Shown one piece after another: positions 1-5,183 of a stretch of 5,183 nucleotides of DNA. Each line of letters opens with the position of its first letter. Position 1 is the stretch's first letter. The DNA lies in assembly GCA_934541205.1 (NCBI GenBank), contig CAKTDK010000132.1, positions 1 to 5,183 on the forward strand, read 5' to 3'. A program made the translations under genes and the position numbers. Source of the DNA: an uncultured Eubacteriales bacterium (GTDB lineage: Bacteria > Bacillota > Clostridia > Oscillospirales > RGIG7773). The notes under the pieces were generated by a model. The model was not told where the DNA came from, did not search any database, and saw nothing but the letters and a program-made list of their open reading frames with translations.

Positions 1-1153
1 TACTTGCCGCCCATCCACCCGTTAAAGTCAGCTTATATGACTGCACATTTGCTATATCCTGTGCCTGTGCAAGTATTGCATTCATCTGCGTAATTCCGCT
101 TGTTGCTGTTTCCGTTACTTCTGCCGCTTTTCCGTCTATATAGTTTTTATCCGCTGTAATATTTATTAACGCATTTGCTGTTTCTGTTCGTGTTTCATTG
201 CACTCCTCCACTATTTGTCCTACATCTATTGCATTGCCTAACGCTTCTGAAACATATAACCCTGTCCTGCTTTCTTCATCCACTAAGATAACATCAAACA
301 AAGCATTATTTATTCCTATCTTCGTTTTGCCTGTATCATTAATTCTTATAGACGGAACTTCATCCAAAATAACTACATTCGGCTGAATAGGAATAACTAT
401 CTCTGCTCCAAGAGATGATAAAACCGCATTAACGCTTCCTGCCGATGTAATAGCAGAACGTAATACGGTTATATGTAAGTATTGGTCTATTTTTATTTGC
501 TGGGTATTTCCGTCAAAATGTTCATCATAATTTATTCTTGTAAATCCATTATTCACTATAAAATCACAATTTTCAATAACATTTAACTCTGCTTTATACA
601 TAAGAACATTTGGAGAGGCTTCGCTTTCTAAAGTCCAAGTAAGCCCGCTTAAAATTATTTGTGAACATTTTTTGATTAACTTCTTACTGCTGTACTCAAA
701 TTCATCATATACTGTCCCTATCCCCAAAAGGCCGTTATCATTATTTATCTTGGCATACTGAATATTATATGTATTTTCCAGTACCTCAGACTGAGAATAC
801 AGCTTAACAGGAATTACAGTATTCGTATTTACATTAGAACCTACTGATACAAATACATTATTTAAAACAACAGTATTACCCCTTATAATAATATCCGTTA
901 CCTTACTCCCCGGATACCCTGATATTACATCACTTATTTCTGAAATATCATTATAATACTTATAAAAATTCCCTTCACATCCTGAATATATTCGCTGTTC
1001 CAAGCCGTTCATATTATCAGATGTAAAACCATCCCCCTGCTGTGTTACTTCATCAGGAACATTTATAATCTCCACAGGCTCATTACTTCCTATTTTAAAC
1101 TTATTAAGCCCTGTTCCCTGTCTTGGTTTCCATTCTTTCTTTTTAAACGCCAT
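1..1153 (-). CDS. Tail fibre / receptor-binding protein, N-terminal part (3' end outside window)
   Basis: The frame is open from ATG at 1153 to the left edge, giving 384 codons with no stop, so the gene is partial. The start is set by a strong GGAGG seven bases upstream. The protein begins MAFKKKEWKPRQGTGLN. Residues 40-55 carry a G-D-G-F-T-S-D-N-M-N-G-L-E-Q-R-I stretch that matches the 'GTPINAENLNHIEQGI'-type motif near the N-terminus of many Firmicutes phage fibres and upper-baseplate proteins; this region is thought to attach the fibre to the tail. Residues about 80-290 look rich in beta strands. From about 304 to 370 the sequence becomes Ala/Thr/Glu-rich and helical, like a stalk or coiled coil. 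The receptor-binding tip should lie beyond the window. The start directly after the small tail gene (two bases between stop and ATG) and the place at the end of the tail module support a fibre role. Host receptor and any enzymatic activity cannot be told. The fibre class is fairly sure; the exact family is not. Confidence 0.75.
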   Translation of the reverse strand, partial: MAFKKKEWKPRQGTGLNKFKIGSNEPVEIINVPDEVTQQGDGFTSDNMNGLEQRIYSGCEGNFYKYYNDISEISDVISGYPGSKVTDIIIRGNTVVLNNVFVSVGSNVNTNTVIPVKLYSQSEVLENTYNIQYAKINNDNGLLGIGTVYDEFEYSSKKLIKKCSQIILSGLTWTLESEASPNVLMYKAELNVIENCDFIVNNGFTRINYDEHFDGNTQQIKIDQYLHITVLRSAITSAGSVNAVLSSLGAEIVIPIQPNVVILDEVPSIRINDTGKTKIGINNALFDVILVDEESRTGLYVSEALGNAIDVGQIVEECNETRTETANALINITADKNYIDGKAAEVTETATSGITQMNAILAQAQDIANVQSYKLTLTGGWAAS

Positions 1154-1155
1154 AT

Positions 1156-1554
1156 TTATACCTCCATATAATTTGTCAAAGACATATTATCGCAAAATAA
1201 TATATTCGAAGTTTGAACACTTAACTTATCTTTCAAATTATATATTATTTTTTCAAGTTCATTTATCTTCTTATAATCAATAACGCTGAATATAAATTTA
1301 TCGGATGTTACTATAGACATAAGCTTATTTATATAATTGCTTATCCTGTCAAAATCTTTCTGAGTAATAATATCCCCTACAGTCCAGTCAGAAACAGCGT
1401 TTATTCCTGTATTGACAAATCTTTCTACAATCTCATTTAAAAATTGTATATTCCCTTCTATACGATTGAAATCATCATAATTTAAATAAGCTTTATATGT
1501 TAAGTTTTGTATATCTTCTTGTTTTCTATCATATATAGGATTTATCCACGCCAT
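1156..1554 (-). CDS. Small tail protein with short helical repeats
   Basis: This 132-residue protein begins MAWINP and resembles a class of small Firmicutes phage proteins encoded between the hub and fibre genes, with a W-x-x-x-D / D-x-N-R-I-E-x-N pattern. I know no proven function; the position suggests a tail-tip or fibre-attachment component. Three related helical segments can be aligned: residues 23-43 (DDFNRIEGNIQFL core), 62-82 (KDFDRISNYINKL core) and 90-111 (KKINELEKIIYNL core). They share an aromatic or Ile, then Asn/Asp, and Ile/Leu at fixed steps. The first copy also resembles the N-terminal motif of the fibre encoded next. There is no signal peptide or membrane segment. The start lies one base after the hub stop. 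The best Shine-Dalgarno-like sequence (GAGG, 1567-1570) is about 12 bases away, so translation may depend on re-initiation. The gene is real with good confidence; its role is inferred. Confidence 0.75.
   Translation of the reverse strand: MAWINPIYDRKQEDIQNLTYKAYLNYDDFNRIEGNIQFLNEIVERFVNTGINAVSDWTVGDIITQKDFDRISNYINKLMSIVTSDKFIFSVIDYKKINELEKIIYNLKDKLSVQTSNILFCDNMSLTNYMEV
1161..1165 (-). promoter_or_regulatory. Ribosome binding site of the fibre gene, inside the preceding gene
   Basis: On the minus strand GGAGG lies seven bases before the ATG at 1153. It overlaps the last sense codons (Met-Glu-Val) of the 132-residue gene, so translation of the two genes is probably coupled. It is among the strongest Shine-Dalgarno matches in the window. 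It fixes the start of the truncated fibre gene. Confidence 0.85.
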
Positions 1555-1555
1555 A

Positions 1556-3154
1556 TTAATTCACATCCTCAACTGTATATTCGGCGGCAATATTATTTGT
1601 ATTAAGGGTATATTTCTTGCTTAATATACGTCCTTTTTTATTGCCTAAAAACAATGTATCATAAGTAATTAAATCTCCCACGTTTTCAATGCCCGATTTA
1701 GCTTTAAAAATTGATTTATCCTTTTTGCCTACATAGTAATTATATAATCGGTTTAATACTGTACTATAATTATATTTATGTATTAAAGTACAGCTTTCAA
1801 AATTCATTTCATTTACAAGAGCTGTAGAATTTAATATATTTAATGACTTACTATGAATATTTGTCTGATGAACGTATTTTTTGCCTGTAAGAATCATTGT
1901 TTCTCCTGTTTTTCTTATTACAGCGTAATTTGTCCCTCTTTTAATAATTTTTCCGCCTGTAATAGAAAGGTCCCACATAGGCTCATTAAAAATAACGGTT
2001 TGCTCTTCATCTGTTCCATTATATAATTCTTGAATTTCATCTGATTCTTTATAATTGTGTTCTGTAAGGCAAACAGATGTTATCATGTCATTATTTTCAA
2101 ATCTTCCTCCCGAATAAACATTTTCACTTTGAATATTTAATTTAACTTCATTATCTAAAAGGGTGATATAAACATTATCACGCTTTGAAGTAATAACGTT
2201 ACACCCAAAAGCAAAACAAATGTATATTAAAGCTTCTTTGGCTGAGCATACCGGTATATGACCGTATACGCTGTAAAATCTTATTTTGCTGTCAATTTCA
2301 TACGGAACATTAGTATTTTCAAAAATATCATCTATAACAGAATACAGATATTCACCGCTATACATACTGCCCATAAATGTATTTTTATCAAGTATTCCCA
2401 TATAATCATAAGTTTCAACGCTATATCTGTTTTTAGAAATTCGATTTGATTTTTCAAGAAAATATGTTCCTAAAAGTTCATTGTTATAATAGATTTTAAA
2501 AGGCTGTTTCATTTCAAACATATATTCTATATTTTCGCTGTTAAAAGAAAAATCCATTGTATTGATACTTATTTCTGCTCCTATGGGGTCTATTTCTTCC
2601 ATAACAGAGGAATTTATTAATTCATCATTTGTAAATTCTTTTATAACTCCAAATTCTATATGTGATATTTTGGCATATCTTTGAGGTTTTGAAGTTTTTT
2701 TAAATATAATTTCTATTAAGTTATAATTTTCTACTCTGTTATAACAAAAATAATTTAAACTGTCAGGCTGAAAATCTTTATCAGATAATAACGTGTTATT
2801 TTGATACCATTTTATATTTATCTCACTGCAATAATCATCTGTAAAAGATAATGTAAGTCCTGCACTGGAATAGTACTTTGAAAAAGATACAGTAAGCAAA
2901 AGCGGAGACGAAAAATCTCCGCTTGTATCGCTTATCGCATTACTCCATAAAGCGCACCCCGACTTATCATCCGGCATAATACTATACGTACCGTCAAGAA
3001 GAAATTGATTTTTCTCAAGTGTTCCGTAATTGGGGATATCAACATTTTCTTTTATCTTTGAAACATTCGAAAATTCTATTTCATTTTCGGCACTGAAAGC
3101 GCTGTCTTCTTTTGCCTGTAAAGCAACGCCTTCATATACTATTTTTACACTCAT
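1556..3154 (-). CDS. Tail baseplate hub (Tal/gp27-like) with N-terminal beta-sandwich domain
   Basis: This 532-residue protein appears to have two parts. Residues about 45-170 contain a GTLEKNQFLLDG stretch, then W70-S71-N72 and S-D-T-S-G-D-F-S, then alternating hydrophobic strands with an IKWYQ segment. This resembles the discoidin/carbohydrate-binding-like beta-sandwich found ahead of the hub domain in many gut Clostridia phage tail proteins. From about 172 (EFTNDELINSSVMEEIDP) to the end the pattern fits the hub family: a strand block, then F230s 'GTYFLEK', then 'YDYMGILDKNTFMG' near 249-262, then 'YGHIPVCSAKEAL' near 297-309 followed by 'FAFGCNVITSK'. Such hubs form a trimer that closes the tail tube and receives fibres. 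The protein ends with the hub region; no peptidase, lysozyme or other lytic domain follows, unlike long Tal proteins. Its start overlaps the upstream stop as ATGA and has AAGGAG six bases before it. Hub assignment is by remembered family pattern, not by a search; sugar binding is inference. Confidence 0.75.
   Translation of the reverse strand: MSVKIVYEGVALQAKEDSAFSAENEIEFSNVSKIKENVDIPNYGTLEKNQFLLDGTYSIMPDDKSGCALWSNAISDTSGDFSSPLLLTVSFSKYYSSAGLTLSFTDDYCSEINIKWYQNNTLLSDKDFQPDSLNYFCYNRVENYNLIEIIFKKTSKPQRYAKISHIEFGVIKEFTNDELINSSVMEEIDPIGAEISINTMDFSFNSENIEYMFEMKQPFKIYYNNELLGTYFLEKSNRISKNRYSVETYDYMGILDKNTFMGSMYSGEYLYSVIDDIFENTNVPYEIDSKIRFYSVYGHIPVCSAKEALIYICFAFGCNVITSKRDNVYITLLDNEVKLNIQSENVYSGGRFENNDMITSVCLTEHNYKESDEIQELYNGTDEEQTVIFNEPMWDLSITGGKIIKRGTNYAVIRKTGETMILTGKKYVHQTNIHSKSLNILNSTALVNEMNFESCTLIHKYNYSTVLNRLYNYYVGKKDKSIFKAKSGIENVGDLITYDTLFLGNKKGRILSKKYTLNTNNIAAEYTVEDVN
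2900..2924 (-). other. Perfect 9-bp hairpin inside the hub gene
   Basis: AAGCGGAGA at 2900-2908 is the exact reverse complement of 2916-2924, with a seven-base loop. The stem is GC-richer than its surroundings. On the transcribed strand the stem is followed by only a short U run (UUUUG counted from the end of the stem), so it is a poor intrinsic terminator. It encodes residues 77-85 of the hub (T-S-G-D-F-S-S-P-L), which belong to the conserved beta-sandwich, so the structure may be chance. Confidence 0.5.
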
Positions 3155-3537
3155 AGCGGTCTCCTTTTCGGTACTTTTGCAATCATATTAAACGCTAAAT
3201 TTCCCCATATTTTTTTATCGTTTTCTATTCTTCTCAGCTCATCGTTTCCATTACTTACATATCCTTTAAAGGTATATACGCTTTGTCCGTACGGCATTTC
3301 AAAAGTATGAAAATCATCTGTTGATGATATTACTTCGTACAGGCTGTCATATTCTTCAGGAGAAGCCTCTTTTCTTGCTATTTCAACGGAATAATTGTAA
3401 TAAGTACCTATTACATCTCTTATCATTTCTCCGTTTAAATTTCTTCCTGCATTTTCTCCGTCAAGCACCTGAAAAGTACGTTTTAAAGATTTAACCGCTA
3501 CGTTATATGATTTTCCGTCAACTTTAAATAAAGACAT
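3151..3537 (-). CDS. Small phage tail protein in the Dit position
   Basis: This 128-residue protein lies between the tape measure and the hub, where the distal tail protein (Dit) normally is. Visible landmarks are the N-terminal SLFKVDGKSYNVAV strand, then F22-Q-V-L-D-G-E-N-A-G-R-N, then the MIRDVIGTYYNYSVEI segment near 38-53, and a basic C-terminus (KVPKRRPL). The pattern of a likely beta-barrel with a central 'RDVIGTYYNY' matches a conserved but poorly named protein of Firmicutes siphophage tail modules. It is far shorter than a classical Dit (about 200-300 residues with a galectin-like C-terminal domain), so it may supply only the ring-forming part. No signal peptide or membrane segment is seen. 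It overlaps the tape measure stop as TAATG and the hub start as ATGA. The Shine-Dalgarno is imperfect (GGCGGTG at 3545-3551, seven bases away), so it probably relies on coupling. That it is a tail protein is well supported by context; the adaptor role is inference. Confidence 0.75.
   Translation of the reverse strand: MSLFKVDGKSYNVAVKSLKRTFQVLDGENAGRNLNGEMIRDVIGTYYNYSVEIARKEASPEEYDSLYEVISSTDDFHTFEMPYGQSVYTFKGYVSNGNDELRRIENDKKIWGNLAFNMIAKVPKRRPL
3161..3166 (-). promoter_or_regulatory. Ribosome binding site of the hub gene
   Basis: On the minus strand AAGGAG sits six bases before the ATG at 3154, inside the last codons of the 128-residue gene. It supports the ATG of the ATGA overlap as the true start. 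The strong match suggests the hub gene can be loaded directly as well as by coupling. Confidence 0.8.
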
Positions 3538-5183
3538 TAATATGCACCGCCTTTCGCAAAAGATAATCCTATTCTTTGTGTTTCCTGTTTGTTTAGTTTA
3601 TATACAACTTTTGCAAACTCCCTCTTGTCAACTTCAAATATAACGGTTGTATTTCCGTTTTCGTTACCCTGTACTTGTCTGAACGCTTCTACTATAGTTT
3701 CAAGTGGAGCTTCAATGTTTACTCCTGATTTTTGATCGCCTAAAACTGCCAAAAATTCACGGTTAGGCGGTATTACTGCACCGGTAGCTAACTTTGGTAA
3801 TGAAAATGTGCCTCCGCCTGTGAAATTATTTTGAAAACTAACAGCAGAAGAAGGCATACTTCTCGCTCCACCACCAGAACCGCCTCCAGAAGCCGCATTA
3901 CCTCCCATTATTGACGGAATTGTCTTATCCGCAAAAAACTTAGCTGAAGCTAAAGCTGCTAATCCTCCTACTATTGCCGCTGCTGCTATCCCGACTGACC
4001 ACGATGTATGAAATACAGCTATAGCTATAGCTGCTGCCATAGCAGCGGCTGCAAGTCCACTAAGAACTGTTATAATTCGCTGTGCAGGAGTAAGTTTATC
4101 CCACACTTTAGAAATTTCATTTATACACCAAATTAAAAAGAAAATAGACGATGACAATGCTGCCACTTGAACTATCGGATTATTTAGTTGTCCGCTGAAA
4201 GTAGTAAAAGCATTTCCTAATCTCTTTATAAAATCAATTATATTTTTTGATGTATTATATATCCATAATCCACTTAAAAATCCAAGAAGTATAGTTGACA
4301 TTCCTTGAATTACATCTGGATTATCTTTTGCCCATTGTGTTAATTTCTTTAAAACTTCGGTAAATCCATTGATAAAATTTATTGTTGTTTCCCATAAAAA
4401 ATCTCTTAAAGGAACTAAAAAGGTATCCCAAAACCACAATAATGCTGGTTTAGCGGCTTCTATAATTTGATTTATAAAATCTATTGATGCCGTTATTGCA
4501 TCAATAGAAGCAGGAATTAAATTATCAATAGACCATTCGATAAAAGGAACTATAACATTTTCCCAAAACCACAATAGTCCCTCTCCTACATTAATGGCAA
4601 ACGGAGAAACAGCTAACCATAATCTTTCTAAAGCGCTATTTAAAGTTTCCCAATCAGCGTTTGCTAATATGTTTGCTATGGAATCAACAAAAGTAGGAAA
4701 TGCAGTTCCCAAAACCCATTGTCCTATAGGTACCAAACAAAGATTATAGAAATCCAGTAATCCAGTCCACAAAAATTCTTTAAATGGTTCCATAGAAACT
4801 TTAAACCTCTCTATTGAATCAATAATTGGTTGAAACAATGGCAACAATTGCTGAAAAGCTGTCTGTAAACCCATTGTGTCTTCAGCCGAAAAAATCGGTT
4901 CATTGCCCAACCCAGAATCTTGATTTATTCCTGTACTTTGATTACTTTCTTCGTTCAATTTGTTTATTTCATCAAAATTAGCCATTGACTTTGAAGCCTT
5001 TTCAGTCGATGATGATAATGCGTCAGTTGCTTTTGCTTGTGCATATAAAGCTTGTGCACTTTTTTGAGATTGTTTAACATTTTTTCCTAATAATTTATTT
5101 ATAAATACCGAAATAGCTCCTGTTACCGAAGCAACACCTTTCATAAAAGTATTTAACGCGGGCATAACCGCTTCATATATTGG
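3537..5183 (-). CDS. Tail tape measure protein, C-terminal part (5' end outside window)
   Basis: The frame is open to the right edge, so the gene is partial. The Met codon at 5165 is probably internal: six open codons (P-I-Y-E-A-V) precede it, there is no good ribosome binding site, and the 'MPALNTF' block is a mid-protein pattern in this family. Numbering from that Met, residues 60-70 carry SMANFDEINKL, a hallmark of Firmicutes tape measure proteins. Three Trp-rich blocks follow at about 136-150, 197-211 and 242-256. Hydrophobic, Ala-rich stretches at about 331-348, 363-384 and 388-410 could cross a membrane. A Gly/Ser/Ala linker lies at 421-434. The C-terminus shows LATGAVIPPNREFLAVLGDQ (459-478) and a TVIFEVDKREFA segment, both typical of this family. 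The protein sets tail length as a scaffold inside the tube and, in studied phages, helps DNA enter the cell. No peptidase or muralytic domain is visible in this part. It is the first visible gene of the module. Identification is strong. Confidence 0.9.
   Translation of the reverse strand, partial: PIYEAVMPALNTFMKGVASVTGAISVFINKLLGKNVKQSQKSAQALYAQAKATDALSSSTEKASKSMANFDEINKLNEESNQSTGINQDSGLGNEPIFSAEDTMGLQTAFQQLLPLFQPIIDSIERFKVSMEPFKEFLWTGLLDFYNLCLVPIGQWVLGTAFPTFVDSIANILANADWETLNSALERLWLAVSPFAINVGEGLLWFWENVIVPFIEWSIDNLIPASIDAITASIDFINQIIEAAKPALLWFWDTFLVPLRDFLWETTINFINGFTEVLKKLTQWAKDNPDVIQGMSTILLGFLSGLWIYNTSKNIIDFIKRLGNAFTTFSGQLNNPIVQVAALSSSIFFLIWCINEISKVWDKLTPAQRIITVLSGLAAAAMAAAIAIAVFHTSWSVGIAAAAIVGGLAALASAKFFADKTIPSIMGGNAASGGGSGGGARSMPSSAVSFQNNFTGGGTFSLPKLATGAVIPPNREFLAVLGDQKSGVNIEAPLETIVEAFRQVQGNENGNTTVIFEVDKREFAKVVYKLNKQETQRIGLSFAKGGAY
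4426..4441 (-). repeat. 16-bp direct repeat, copy 2 (Trp-rich block of tape measure)
   Basis: The 16 bases are identical to those at 4561-4576 and lie in the same reading frame, exactly 135 bases (45 codons) away. They encode Leu-Leu-Trp-Phe-Trp-Asp (residues 242-247). After both copies the protein runs on to a Val-Pro five or so residues later, so the match is part of a longer diverged protein repeat. Confidence 0.75.
4561..4576 (-). repeat. 16-bp direct repeat, copy 1 (Trp-rich block of tape measure)
   Basis: This is the partner of the copy at 4426-4441. It encodes Leu-Leu-Trp-Phe-Trp-Glu (residues 197-202). A more diverged third block occurs upstream in the protein (LLDFYNLCLVPIGQW, about 136-150), with no matching 16-mer DNA in the same frame. 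Confidence 0.75.

Noticed and set aside
198..386. Plus-strand open frame of 62 codons
   Set aside because: It lies wholly inside the minus-strand fibre gene, has no convincing ribosome binding site and no recognisable protein features. It is a shadow of the real gene.
2258..2449. Plus-strand open frame of 63 codons
   Set aside because: It lies inside the hub gene on the opposite strand. Its Ile/Phe-rich content reflects the AT-rich complement of the hub, and no ribosome binding site supports it.
3210..3216. A7 run on the minus strand as a possible slippery frameshift or phase-variation site
   Set aside because: In the coding frame it reads GAT AAA AAA ATA, which does not fit the X XXY YYZ pattern. 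The known programmed frameshift of tail modules is in the chaperone genes upstream of the tape measure. The gene is intact here.
4016..4033. Perfect 18-bp palindrome and adjacent GCTGCT/AGCAGC inverted repeat (to 4046)
   Set aside because: Both fall in the run of Ala and Ile codons (GCT, GCA, ATA) of the tape measure hydrophobic segment. The symmetry follows from low-complexity codon use, and an operator within this gene is unlikely.
4707..4718. Third copy of the 16-bp Trp-block repeat
   Set aside because: Twelve bases resemble the repeat, but the spacing is not a multiple of three and it is read in another frame (W-V-L-G). It does not coincide with the equivalent position in the protein repeat, so it is probably chance.
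5163..5165. ATG as the start of the tape measure gene
   Set aside because: The frame stays open to the edge, no good Shine-Dalgarno precedes the ATG, and the sequence across it matches a mid-protein region of tape measure proteins. The gene is treated as 5'-truncated.
1..5183. CRISPR array, tRNA, insertion sequence, defence or toxin-antitoxin system
   Set aside because: No regularly spaced repeats, tRNA-like folds, transposase motifs or defence domains are seen. The window is fully taken up by five contiguous tail genes.

Overview
This window is almost wholly coding and reads from right to left on the minus strand. It carries the tail-tip module of a tailed bacteriophage or prophage. The DNA is AT-rich, with frequent ATA, AGA, TTA and AAT codons. 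The protein families look like those of low-GC Firmicutes, most likely a Clostridia-type host. The gene order is tape measure, small tail protein, baseplate hub, small tail protein, fibre. No LysM protein follows the tape measure, and there are no gp25-like or gpJ-like wedge genes as in contractile PBSX-type tails. Both points favour a long non-contractile (siphovirus-like) tail, which is an inference. The sequence alone cannot separate a free phage from a prophage.

In transcription order: (1) the 3' part of a tail tape measure gene, entering at the right edge and ending at 3537; (2) a 128-residue tail protein (3537-3151) in the position normally held by the distal tail protein (Dit); (3) a 532-residue hub-like protein (3154-1556) with an N-terminal beta-sandwich, probably carbohydrate-binding-like, ahead of a hub/Tal-type domain; (4) a 132-residue small tail protein (1554-1156) built from short helical repeats; (5) the first 384 codons of a tail fibre or receptor-binding protein (1153-1), cut by the left edge.

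The junctions are TAATG, ATGA, a one-base gap and a two-base gap. At the tightest junctions the ribosome binding site lies inside the end of the preceding gene. The whole block therefore looks like one transcriptional unit with coupled translation. I see no internal promoter or convincing terminator, RNA gene, CRISPR array or insertion sequence, and no non-coding stretch longer than a few bases.

The products would work together in tail assembly. The tape measure sets tail length and probably helps DNA cross the membrane. The 128-residue protein and the hub close the tail tip. The small repeat protein and the fibre would mount the host-recognition apparatus. I found no sign of a novel defence or mobile system. 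The points most worth a second look are the Dit-less layout with a beta-sandwich fused to the hub, the N-x-[IL]-E-x-x-I motif shared by the small protein and the fibre, and the duplicated Trp-rich blocks in the tape measure.
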